Part shown: in pieces, positions 1 to 4,936 of the stretch
Layout of the letters: the number at the start of each line of letters is the position of its first letter
Numbering within the stretch: position 1 is the stretch's first letter
Assembly (NCBI GenBank): GCA_964345005.1
Contig: CAYFPQ010000133.1
Coordinates: 1-5,489, forward strand
DNA length: 5,489 nucleotides
From: JABMPJ01 sp964345005
GTDB taxonomy: Bacteria; Verrucomicrobiota; Kiritimatiellia; UBA8416; JABMPJ01
Reading direction: 5' to 3'
Translations under genes and position numbers: made by a program
The notes under the pieces: model-generated
Told to the model about the DNA's origin: nothing
The model's database searches: none
What the model saw: only the letters and a program-made list of their open reading frames with translations

Positions 1-10
1 ACGCGGGTGT

Positions 11-117
11 GGGCAGGAAAGGAGAACGTCGCATAAGAGCGTCTCTTATGCGACCGGTATGCCGGCGTAGCGTTCTCCGATCCCGGGGCGGACGTAGTTC
101 GGCCCGGGTTCCTGCCC
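11..117. repeat. Nested branched inverted repeat, copy A
   Basis: Outer arms GGGCAGGAA (11-19) and TTCCTGCCC (109-117). Inside, GGAGAACG (21-28) pairs with CGTTCTCC (71-78) around a perfect 12+3+12 palindrome (28-54) and a small CCGG-TATG-CCGG hairpin (54-65). A second 12+3+12 hairpin at 82-108 has one G-G mismatch, one G-T pair and a C(GTA)G loop. This is a multibranched fold. Confidence 0.75.
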
Positions 118-166
118 GCCCCGCGCGGCCAAGGCGCTGCCCGTGGCGGCGGGCGCCCTCAGCATA

Positions 167-200
167 ACCAGCAACGTCCGCTTCCTTTTTAGCGGTGCCC
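167..200. repeat. Conserved box after the nested structure, copy A
   Basis: ACCAGCAACGTCCGCTTCCT followed by an AGCGGTGCC motif, matched by 2110-2143 (ACCAACAACGTCGGCTTCCT, then AGCGGTGCC) and more weakly by 1800-1827. It is not palindromic, unlike most of the unit. Confidence 0.55.
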
Positions 201-257
201 AGTAGGAGCGACCAGCGGGAGCGTCGAGGTCGACGGTTTACCGGCGACTCCGATCGG

Positions 258-273
258 GGCCAGCTTGCTGGCC
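258..273. repeat. Hairpin GGCCAGC-TT-GCTGGCC
   Basis: Perfect 7-bp arms around TT (equivalently a CTTG loop on 6 bp). At the corresponding position copy B has a different perfect hairpin (2217-2238). Confidence 0.6.
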
Positions 274-300
274 GGGGTACAACAGGAGCGCAGCGCTGAG

Positions 301-313
301 GTCGCGTAGCGAC
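301..313. repeat. Hairpin GTCGC-GTA-GCGAC
   Basis: Perfect 5-bp stem closing a C(GTA)G triloop. Confidence 0.5.
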
Positions 314-367
314 TCCTTGCCCGGAGGACGTGGCACGATCTCTGCCGGTCTTGGTGATGGCCTCGGT

Positions 368-416
368 CATTACCTGGCCGCGTTCGCTGAGAGCGTGCCA
401 CGGCCGGAGGGTAATG
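368..416. repeat. Nested hairpin in copy A
   Basis: Outer arms CATTACC (368-374) and GGTAATG (410-416), inner arms GGCCG/CGGCC, and an apical CGCT-GAG-AGCG stem, all in register. Confidence 0.6.
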
Positions 417-457
417 CGCGCAGCCGCCGTTGTCGTAGCACATCACGGTTGCGCGGG

Positions 458-509
458 CAGGGCCTTGCATCAAGTGTGACAGGTATTCCTGGCGCACTTG
501 ATGGCCCTG
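458..509. repeat. Covarying two-stem hairpin, copy A
   Basis: CAGGGC (458-463) with GCCCTG (504-509); CATCAAGTG (468-476) with CACTTGATG (495-503); internal loop TGA/GCG; apical CAGG-TATT-CCTG (480-491). Copy B (2315-2349) keeps the same plan with both arms changed. Confidence 0.75.
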
Positions 510-566
510 GGGATCGAGGATAATGGTACGGATCTCGCCGAGGGTGTCGGGACGGGGATCGGGCGA

Positions 567-584
567 AGCCGCCGCAAGGCGGCT
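567..584. repeat. Hairpin AGCCGCC-GCAA-GGCGGCT
   Basis: Perfect 7-bp stem with a GCAA (GNRA-type) loop. Copy C has CGCC-GTA-GGCG at the same place (5038-5048). Confidence 0.6.
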
Positions 585-638
585 GAGGATGCCGGTAGCG
601 TCGGATCGGGGTAGAGCCTGGACGTAACCAGACACGCA

Positions 639-699
639 GCACCTGGCACGGCCCGTGCCCGACCAACGGGAGGGGATCGCACGGGACGTGCTCAGGTGC
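639..699. repeat. Long hairpin, copy A
   Basis: Left arm 639-658 (starts GCACCTG) pairs with right arm 679-699 (ends CAGGTGC) over about 20 bp, with one bulged base, one mismatch and a 20-base loop. Copy C has an equivalent hairpin at 5105-5150 with different arm sequence. Confidence 0.7.
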
Positions 700-723
700 G
701 GTGACCGAGGCAGGGCCCGTACA

Positions 724-750
724 ACCGATCACGACGTAGTCGGGATCGGT
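724..750. repeat. 27-base hairpin, copy A
   Basis: ACCGATCACGAC, GTA loop, GTCGGGATCGGT: 12-bp arms with one mismatch. Identical to 5174-5200, making it part of the longest exact match (30 bases) seen between A and C. Confidence 0.7.
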
Positions 751-790
751 CGGGTCAGTCGGTCAGTCAGGTCGGACCGGTTCGGTTAGG
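741..790. repeat. Low-complexity GTCGG/GTCAG run
   Basis: Degenerate short tandem motifs (GGTCGG, GTCAGTCG, GTCAGTCA, GGTCGG). A fragment of the same motif (GGTCAGTCAGTCC) lies at 2401-2413 in copy B. Confidence 0.45.
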
Positions 791-870
791 GATCGCTCGG
801 GGATCGGCAGGATCGTAGACGGTCGTCGACGTCAGCCGACGAGCCGGCAATCGGTTGGGGTGGACGTACT

Positions 871-889
871 CAGTCGGCGCAGCCGACGG
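871..889. repeat. Hairpin around GTCGGC-GCA-GCCGAC, copy A
   Basis: Six Watson-Crick pairs with a C(GCA)G loop, just before the terminal box. Confidence 0.6.
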
Positions 890-893
890 GGTC

Positions 894-920
894 GCCGCTA
901 AATGAAAGGAGGGATAATAG
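894..920. repeat. Terminal conserved box, copy A
   Basis: GCCGCTAAATGAAAGG, then a purine-rich GGGATAATAG. It matches 5409-5437 with a 2-base indel and few substitutions. It includes an AAGGAGG string, but no good coding frame follows in either copy. Confidence 0.6.
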
Positions 921-1297
921 GGTGGAAAGTGCAGTCGATCGACAGTGGCGGTTCCGCCGTCGCCGAAGGCTATGGCGGATAAAGGTTGGGTGCGCGGTGA
1001 GATCGCAAGAGGGCTCGTAGAGTCCGAACCGCCCCGAGCAGGATCGACGGAGGTCGAGCCGGGAACGGCAGGAGCATGGGTCCCTGTTTTACCTGGCGTC
1101 ATCAGACCAAAACGCAGGGAAGGAGGTCACCTTCTTTCCTGGTTCTCTCTCTTCTTCTCGGTCGCTACTTTCTAGTTTCTAGGTCTGACCCTGTCTCCCA
1201 CGAGGACTTGCCTTTCTGAGCGGGGGGCATGGGAGCCGGGAGCCAGCCGGTTTACCGGCGCAGGCTCACGGTGACAAGGCCCGGGTGGGCGGGGGAT

Positions 1298-1332
1298 GGT
1301 GTGGCCATACGGCCACAGCGGCCACGCACACC
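1298..1332. repeat. Hairpin with alternative pairings
   Basis: GTGGCC-ATAC-GGCCAC (1301-1316) is a perfect 6-bp hairpin. GGTGTGGCC (1298-1306) can instead pair with the GGCC and ACACC parts of 1320-1332. Confidence 0.5.
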
Positions 1333-1417
1333 CCCCGCTCTTCTGTTTAGACGCTGGATTTTCCAGGTCTCAGTGTATGGCCCTGGTCAAGATCGCGCCG
1401 TATGCACGATCCTCGAG

Positions 1418-1450
1418 GGCCGTTTCTCGACCGATCGGTCGGGAACGGTC
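1418..1450. repeat. Imperfect 33-base palindrome
   Basis: The core CGACCGATCGGTCG (1428-1441) is a perfect palindrome; CCGTT (1420-1424) and AACGG (1444-1448) extend it. Confidence 0.6.
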
Positions 1451-1463
1451 GATTTCGATGGTT

Positions 1464-1480
1464 CGGCCGGATCCCGGCCG
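1464..1480. repeat. Hairpin CGGCCGG-ATC-CCGGCCG
   Basis: Perfect 7-bp arms with a 3-base loop. Confidence 0.6.
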
Positions 1481-1506
1481 GTCGTGACGATCGCTGCGGG
1501 GATCCT

Positions 1507-1525
1507 CGGCGCGCTCAGCGCGCCG
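1507..1525. repeat. Hairpin CGGCGCGC-TCA-GCGCGCCG
   Basis: Perfect 8-bp arms with a 3-base loop. Followed at once by a nested hairpin with arms GCTGGC (1528-1533) and GCCAGC (1559-1564). Confidence 0.6.
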
Positions 1526-1579
1526 GGGCTGGCGGGCCGGGTGCTTTGCTGCCGGCATGCCAGCTGTGGGGGAAGGGTT

Positions 1580-1631
1580 GGCCGGGAACTTGAAGCTGAG
1601 GAGCTCGCCCGGAAGCTTGATGTTCCCGGCC
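1580..1631. repeat. Hairpin with perfect 10-bp arms
   Basis: GGCCGGGAAC (1580-1589) and GTTCCCGGCC (1622-1631), with inner AAGCT/AGCTT pairing. Confidence 0.65.
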
Positions 1632-1680
1632 CAGGGGAACCGGGCACGGGGGTTCTCCTGCAACTAAATGAGTAAGGCCG

Positions 1681-1735
1681 CTTGCGGAGTCCGGACAGGG
1701 GTGAACACTTGCAGGCCCTGGCCGGACTCGGCAAG
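1681..1735. repeat. Hairpin with 14-bp arms
   Basis: CTTGCGGAGTCCGG (1681-1694) pairs with CCGGACTCGGCAAG (1722-1735) with one mismatch; inner CAGGG (1696-1700) and CCCTG (1716-1720) continue the stem. Confidence 0.65.
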
Positions 1736-1755
1736 TAAGGCCGTTCCGCTGGGGG

Positions 1756-1771
1756 CCCCGGCTTGCCGGGG
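1756..1771. repeat. Hairpin CCCCGGC-TT-GCCGGGG
   Basis: Perfect 7-bp arms around TT, the same design as 258-273. Confidence 0.55.
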
Positions 1772-1799
1772 CGGGGCCAGGCACCGCGGCCACAGATTG

Positions 1800-1827
1800 A
1801 CCAGGACGTTTGACTTCCTCGTTGAGC
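1800..1827. repeat. Degenerate copy of the conserved box
   Basis: ACCAGGACGT, then GACTTCCTCGTTGAGC, resembling 2110-2143 (GGCTTCCTCGATGAGC, 14 of 16 bases). It suggests the spacer contains a decayed further copy of the unit. Confidence 0.4.
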
Positions 1828-1885
1828 CCGCCGCCGCGGGCAGCGCCGGGGGAACAGAACGTTTCTGTTTCAGCCCGTAGGGTTG
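1826..1885. repeat. Three consecutive hairpins
   Basis: GCCCGC-CGCC-GCGGGC (1826-1841), AACAGAA-CGT-TTCTGTT (1853-1869) and CAGCCC-GTA-GGGTTG (1871-1885, one G-T pair). The second and third are one base apart. Confidence 0.6.
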
Positions 1886-1891
1886 CGGGAA

Positions 1892-1935
1892 GGTAAGAAA
1901 AGTGTGGCGACAGCCGGAGCCGGACTTTTCTTGCC
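1892..1935. repeat. Hairpin just upstream of copy B
   Basis: GGTAAGAAAAGT (1892-1903) and ACTTTTCTTGCC (1924-1935): 12-bp arms with one T-G pair, loop of 20 bases. It ends seven bases before copy B. Confidence 0.65.
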
Positions 1936-1952
1936 TGGAGCAACGCGGGTGT

Positions 1953-2059
1953 GGGCAGGAAAGGAGAACGTCGCATAATTTACGTAAATTATGCGACCGG
2001 TATTCCGGCGTAGCGTTCTCCGGTGACGGGCACGCATCGTCTGCCCGGCATTCCTGCCC
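1953..2059. repeat. Nested branched inverted repeat, copy B
   Basis: Same plan as 11-117: outer arms 1953-1961 and 2051-2059; second stem 1963-1970 and 2014-2021; inner perfect 28-base palindrome 1970-1997; side hairpin with arms CGGGCA (2027-2032) and TGCCCG (2042-2047). The centre of the palindrome and the side hairpin differ in sequence from copy A, yet each remains self-complementary. Confidence 0.75.
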
Positions 2060-2216
2060 GCTCCCGCGCGGCCCGGCGATGCCCGTGGCGGGGGGCGGAC
2101 GCAAGCATCACCAACAACGTCGGCTTCCTCGATGAGCGGTGCCTCTATAAAAGCGACCAGCGGAAGCGTCAAGGTGACGCCGTACTCGGCGGCACTCCGC
2201 AGGGGGAGCTTGGCGG

Positions 2217-2238
2217 CTCCGATGTCTCCGCATCGGAG
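2217..2238. repeat. Hairpin CTCCGATG / CATCGGAG in copy B
   Basis: Perfect 8-bp arms, 6-base loop. Follows a shorter CGCCG-TACT-CGGCG hairpin at 2178-2191. Confidence 0.6.
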
Positions 2239-2314
2239 ATGACAAGCTGGGGTCTTCGTAGCGCGTGCGACTACCGTTGTCTTTACCGATAACGTCGGCG
2301 CGGGCAGGGCCTCG

Positions 2315-2349
2315 CATGAAGCATGACACCTTCGGTGGCGTGCTTCATG
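2315..2349. repeat. Covarying two-stem hairpin, copy B
   Basis: CATGAAGCA (2315-2323) pairs with TGCTTCATG (2341-2349). The TGA/GCG internal loop is the same as in copy A, and the apical stem is CACC-TTC-GGTG. Five base pairs differ from copy A by matched double changes. Confidence 0.75.
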
Positions 2350-2428
2350 GCCTTCGGGATCGGGGATCACGGTAAGGATCTCGTCGACTAGGTCGAGGAC
2401 GGTCAGTCAGTCCGCGAGTCCAATGTTA

Positions 2429-2433
2429 TATGT
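2429..2433. repeat. Target-site duplication, left copy (TATGT)
   Basis: TATGT directly outside the left IS end is repeated directly outside the right end. Removing the IS and one copy would join 2433 to 4542. Confidence 0.75.
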
Positions 2434-2453
2434 TGATTCCGTTGAAAAACCCC
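2434..2453 (+). repeat. Left terminal inverted repeat of the IS
   Basis: Twenty bases matching the reverse complement of the right end with one difference (base 14, A versus G). The stop codon of the AbrB-like gene begins at its inner edge. Confidence 0.87.
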
Positions 2454-2671
2454 TATGATTCGGCAGCCCGCCGCCGAGTGCTGGGCTTTGGAGCGCTGGG
2501 TCGCACGAGGTGCAGCTCGTCGCGGCTGAGCAGTTCCCACTCGACCTCCTCGCCGGCCTCCAAGCCGATGGCCGCAGCCAGGGGGATGGGTACGAAAAGG
2601 TAGGGTCGTGCCTTCTGGCCCTTGGATCGAATGGCTTGCACCTTTACGGGGTATTTTGCTTGCGTTTTCAT
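2453..2671 (-). CDS. Small AbrB/MazE/SpoVT-like DNA-binding protein carried in the IS (72 aa)
   Basis: Residues about 8-58 have the pattern of the SpoVT-AbrB swapped-hairpin domain: a basic strand (KVQAIRSKGQK), the YLFVPIPLAAAIGLEAGEEVEW stretch at 24-45, where a V-x-IP, LGL and GE/GD series is typical, then a closing strand ELHLVRP at 52-58. The C-terminal tail PSTRRRAAES is basic. Such domains dimerise and bind DNA in transition-state regulators and type II antitoxins. No toxin gene is next to it, so an antitoxin role is not supported; autoregulation or control of the divergent transposase is a reasonable inference. The ATG (2669-2671) has a weak AGG about 6 bases upstream. The stop codon (2453-2455) lies 19 bp inside the left IS end, so the gene belongs to the element. 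The fold call is from pattern only. Confidence 0.75.
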   Translation of the reverse strand: MKTQAKYPVKVQAIRSKGQKARPYLFVPIPLAAAIGLEAGEEVEWELLSRDELHLVRPSAPKPSTRRRAAES

Positions 2672-2729
2672 GGCTAGCCTGTAGGCTACGTGTAGATGTT
2701 CACTCTCCCAACAATCAGGTCAAAGCACT
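2672..2729. promoter_or_regulatory. Divergent intergenic region with a possible operator
   Basis: These 58 bp separate the two divergent IS genes and must hold or adjoin both promoters. A short inverted repeat, TAGCC (2675-2679) and GGCTA (2684-2688) with a 4-base spacer, sits just upstream of the AbrB-like start codon and is a candidate autoregulatory site. A TTGACC box on the - strand (2718-2723) could be a -35 element, but no convincing -10 follows at the right distance. No clear sigma-70 promoter is visible toward the transposase. Confidence 0.35.
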
Positions 2730-4352
2730 ATGAGCCTACCGCAGCCGAAAGTCCAGTTGTCGCTGTTCGATGTGAGCATGCTCCTTGAGCAGCTTTTCGC
2801 CGAAGGAGACCGCTACCGGATCTTCAACGAACAGATTCTGCCGGTGCTGTGGGGCAAGCGTGACTTGCTCTGTGTGCTGTATTGCGAAGACAACGGCCGA
2901 CCGGCTATCGAGCCGGTCATCGCCCTTGGCGTCACGCTCCTTCAGTTCATGGAGAAGGTGCCCGACCGTCAGGCCGCCGAAAACCTGCGCCTGCATTTGG
3001 GCTGGAAGTACGCCTTGGGCTTGGAAGTCGATCATCCCGGCTTTCACTACAGCAGCCTGTGCAATTTCCGGGGCAGACTTGTGGAGGCAGAGATGCAGCG
3101 CATCGGCTTCGATGCGATTTTGGATGCGTTGCGAGATGCCGGGCTGGTCAGCAGGCGCAAGCGGCAGCGACTGGATTCCACGCACGTGTTGGGCAACGTG
3201 GCCAAGATGAGTCGGCTGGAATGCGTGCGCGAGACGATCCGGCTGTTTATCGAGACGCTCAAACACGTTGAGTCGTCCGCAGCCCTGCCGGACTACGAGC
3301 AGTACGTGGAGCGGTACTGCGAAAATCAGGTACAGTGGCACAAGCTGAGTAAAGCCACCTTGGCGCAGAAAGCCCAACAAGCCGGCCGCGACGCACTTTC
3401 GTTGATCCGTTGGCTGCGTCAGCAACCTGCCCAGATCAGAGACCACGACAAGGCTATACTGCTTGAACGTGTCTTTCTGGAGCAGTATGAGCCCGACTCC
3501 CAGTGCCTCGTGCTTCGCAAGAAGGAAGACAGCGGCACGGTCAAAAACCCCCACGAGCCCGACGCCCAATGGGCAGCGAAAGATCAGGCCAGGAGCAAGA
3601 CTTGGGTCGGCTATAAGGTACAGGTCTCCGAGACGGTTACCGATTCGCACGAGCCCAAGAAGAAAGGTGAACCGACCGAACAGTTCCTCACCGAGGTGAC
3701 CACCACCGAAGCTATTGCCAGTGACCTCGACGGGATGGGCCGCAACCTGCAAGCCCAAGCCGACCACCAGAATGACACGCCGCAGGAACTCTACGTTGAT
3801 GCCGCCTACGTAACCGACGACACTATGGCCGAGGCCAAAGAACAGGGGCGGGAGATTATCGGTCCGGCACGCCCGCCAGGCAACCCGACTCACCTGCTCG
3901 CCGTGGACCAGTTCGATGTTGATGTAGCCAACCGCACCGCAGTCTGTCCGGCAGGACATACCAGCCGGCAATGCAGTCTGATCCACGACAGCCACAATGA
4001 CTCGGTTTACTACCGCTTCGAGTGGGCTGGCCTTTGCGATGAGTGCCAACTTCAAAAGCAGTGCACACGGCGCAAAGATGGAAGGCGCCACGTCTCAGTC
4101 GGCGTCCATCATGACCTGCTCCAGCAGCGACGCCGCGAGATGAAAACCGAAGAGTTCAAGCTCAAGATGCATCGACGCAATGCCATCGAGGGAACCATCA
4201 GTGAGTTCACACGCGGGGGAGGTCGGCGCACACGCTATCGAGGGTTGGCCAAGACAACTCTGGCCAACTACTTTCAAGGTGCGGCCGTCAACGTGAACCG
4301 TTGGGTCCGACTGAACCAGTGGGAAGTCGAAAAGCGACGGAAGGTGGCATAG
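2730..4352 (+). CDS. IS1182-family DDE transposase (540 aa)
   Basis: The protein catalyses cut and strand transfer at the ends of its element. Residues about 45-120 match the N-terminal DUF772-type domain of IS5/IS1182 transposases, with GRPAIEPV, the DRQAAENLR segment, LGLEVDHPGFHYSSL and CNFRGRL. The RNase H-like catalytic domain follows. Likely catalytic acids are D149 in RLDSTHV, D357 in ELYVDAAY and E487 in NAIEGTISE, the last followed by the family's RTRYRGL and the closing LANYFQGAAVNVNRW segment. A cysteine cluster at about 406-445 (CPAGH, then CDECQLQKQC) resembles the zinc-binding insertion of this family. Residues 150-350 form the long charged linker expected here. Length is typical for the family and no frameshift is visible. 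The ATG at 2730 follows a weak AGGT ribosome-binding site (2717-2720). It is divergent from the small AbrB-like gene. Confidence 0.95.
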   Translation: MSLPQPKVQLSLFDVSMLLEQLFAEGDRYRIFNEQILPVLWGKRDLLCVLYCEDNGRPAIEPVIALGVTLLQFMEKVPDRQAAENLRLHLGWKYALGLEVDHPGFHYSSLCNFRGRLVEAEMQRIGFDAILDALRDAGLVSRRKRQRLDSTHVLGNVAKMSRLECVRETIRLFIETLKHVESSAALPDYEQYVERYCENQVQWHKLSKATLAQKAQQAGRDALSLIRWLRQQPAQIRDHDKAILLERVFLEQYEPDSQCLVLRKKEDSGTVKNPHEPDAQWAAKDQARSKTWVGYKVQVSETVTDSHEPKKKGEPTEQFLTEVTTTEAIASDLDGMGRNLQAQADHQNDTPQELYVDAAYVTDDTMAEAKEQGREIIGPARPPGNPTHLLAVDQFDVDVANRTAVCPAGHTSRQCSLIHDSHNDSVYYRFEWAGLCDECQLQKQCTRRKDGRRHVSVGVHHDLLQQRRREMKTEEFKLKMHRRNAIEGTISEFTRGGGRRTRYRGLAKTTLANYFQGAAVNVNRWVRLNQWEVEKRRKVA

Positions 4353-4536
4353 CAGCCCCTTTCCCGCCGATTACGGCAGCTGTGGCGGCCTCTCATACGC
4401 CCTTGGTCGCCCCAGATTGCCCAAGGTGCGGAGGCCGTCGCAGAAGCCCGCGGGCCGAAACACGCTGTGCCGCACCGCAACGGTCGCTCAACGGCCCGCC
4501 GGTCGGGATCAAGAGGGGGGTTCTTCAACGGAATCA
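4353..4536 (+). other. Structured non-coding 3' segment of the IS
   Basis: 184 bp between the transposase stop and the right tip, without a credible gene. It holds a nested inverted repeat: outer arms CGGCCTC (4386-4392) and GAGGCCG (4431-4437), inner arms CCTTGG (4401-4406) and CCAAGG (4421-4426). A second repeat has arms GCGGGCCG (4450-4457) and CGGCCCGC (4492-4499). No T-run follows, so a standard intrinsic terminator is not supported. These could limit read-through into the element or contribute to transposase binding. Confidence 0.5.
4517..4536 (-). repeat. Right terminal inverted repeat of the IS
   Basis: The reverse complement reads TGATTCCGTTGAAGAACCCC, matching the left end at 19 of 20 positions. 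Confidence 0.87.
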
Positions 4537-4541
4537 TATGT
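4537..4541. repeat. Target-site duplication, right copy (TATGT)
   Basis: Direct repeat of 2429-2433 immediately outside the right IS end. Confidence 0.75.
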
Positions 4542-4622
4542 TGAGACGTGACCCCTCCCGCCCACATCGAACAAGTTGCGCAGATCTTGACTCTGCGCCT
4601 GGTAGATGGTTCGCTTTCCCAC

Positions 4623-4738
4623 GGTGAAGCTCCTTTCGTTGTGCAGCTGTTCTTCAGGGAACAGACTGCGTTGTTCACTCGATGAATATGCCAATGTCGT
4701 CTCGGCGACATATGGCTCTGTGGCGAAGGAGCTTCACC
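4623..4738. repeat. Inverted repeat with perfect 13-bp arms, MITE-like
   Basis: GGTGAAGCTCCTT (4623-4635) and AAGGAGCTTCACC (4726-4738) are exact reverse complements, extendable by two pairs with one bulge. Inside are CTGTTC/GAACAG and TGTCG/CGACA stems. There is no convincing flanking duplication. Confidence 0.6.
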
Positions 4739-4864
4739 ATTTTTGTGCCGGAACACCAGTTCCGGCGCTCCGCCTCGAAAACGGACATCTCAGCGGCCCT
4801 ACAAGGCGCGATCTCGACCCGGCCCGATGCTCAGCACCACCCGGATCGGGACCTCAGTGGCCCC

Positions 4865-4936
4865 CTCGCGGTGGAGTTGGGGAGCCGAGTCGAGCTCGCC
4901 GTAGGGCTCACTCGGCTCCCCAACATCCACTGCGAG
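4865..4936. repeat. Long hairpin with ~26-bp arms
   Basis: Left arm 4865-4890 (CTCGCGGTGG...GCCGAGT) pairs with right arm 4910-4936 (ACTCGGC...CTGCGAG) with one mismatch and a short bulge around GAG/CAT; the loop is 19 bases. It ends 10 bases before the truncated left edge of copy C. Confidence 0.75.

Larger units (their letters stand above)
1..920. repeat. Copy A of a ~0.9-kb hairpin-rich repeat unit
   Basis: The most complete copy; it may extend left of the window. Its first 130 bases match 1943-2070 (copy B) except in hairpin arms. Bases 481-540 match 4947-5006 (copy C) at 58 of 60 positions. Bases 724-753 match 5174-5203 exactly, and its end (894-920) matches 5409-5437. Elements in order: nested structure 11-117, conserved box 167-200, hairpins at 258-273, 301-313, 368-416, 458-509, 567-584, 639-699, 724-750 and 871-889, then a conserved terminal box. 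No protein gene is credible: reading frames change between copies while hairpins persist. Confidence 0.75.
921..1942. other. Gene-free spacer, hairpin-rich
   Basis: No open frame here looks like a protein; translations are rich in Arg, Pro and Gly. It holds a palindrome GTCGATCGAC (934-943), hairpins GGCGG-TT-CCGCC (947-958) and GGGCTC-GTA-GAGTCC (1011-1025), a pyrimidine-rich + strand stretch (about 1127-1180) bracketed by TCAGACC (1102-1108) and GGTCTGA (1182-1188), and the dense hairpin series at 1298-1935 listed separately. Confidence 0.6.
1943..2428. repeat. Copy B of the hairpin-rich repeat unit, interrupted by the IS
   Basis: Aligns with copy A from its first base to about A540. Near-identical blocks (first 36 bases; CGACCGGTAT at 1994-2003; the TAGCGTTCTCC box ending at 2021; GCGACCAGCGG at 2154-2164) alternate with diverged hairpin arms. 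The nested structure corresponding to A 11-117 is at 1953-2059, and the covarying hairpin is at 2315-2349. Similarity fades after about 2384, shortly before the IS insertion at 2433/4542. The DNA beyond the IS does not resume the copy A sequence, so this copy was already truncated or rearranged. Confidence 0.72.
2434..4536 (+). mobile_element. Complete IS1182-type insertion sequence with an AbrB-like passenger gene
   Basis: A 2103-bp element. The left end reads TGATTCCGTTGAAAAACCCC and the reverse complement of the right end reads TGATTCCGTTGAAGAACCCC, so 19 of 20 terminal bases agree; beyond that the ends agree only loosely. TATGT lies directly outside both ends (2429-2433 and 4537-4541) and is read as a 5-bp target duplication; its length is ambiguous by a base or two because the neighbouring bases also repeat. 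Inside are an intact DDE transposase (+) and a divergent small AbrB-like gene (-). The family assignment rests on the transposase domains. Most IS1182-type elements have a single gene as far as I recall, so the second gene is unusual. Intact gene, ends and duplication suggest a recent insertion; it landed in copy B of the surrounding repeat unit. Confidence 0.88.

Noticed and set aside
189..635. 148-codon open frame on the - strand of copy A
   Set aside because: It runs across several hairpins, its equivalent in copy B is frameshifted, and most of the translation is low-complexity Arg/Pro/Ser.
1580..1631. Possible integron attC site (also considered for 11-117 and 4623-4738)
   Set aside because: The RYYYAAC and GTTRRRY core sites are absent at the ends of these palindromes, and no cassette genes lie between them.
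945..1675. Open frames on the + strand at 945-1175 and 1229-1675
   Set aside because: They cover hairpin-rich GC-rich DNA, lack ribosome-binding sites and give Arg/Gly/Pro-rich translations without domains.
1892..1935. Intrinsic terminator
   Set aside because: The stem is long but AT-rich with a 20-base loop and no T-run afterwards; the same objection applies to the other hairpins checked.
1870..2370. 166-codon open frame on the - strand of copy B
   Set aside because: It spans the whole nested palindrome and shares no consistent frame with copies A or C.
2736..4091. Long open frame (451 codons) antisense to the transposase
   Set aside because: It is the shadow of a strongly supported gene; its translation shows no domain, and GC-rich third positions explain the lack of stops.
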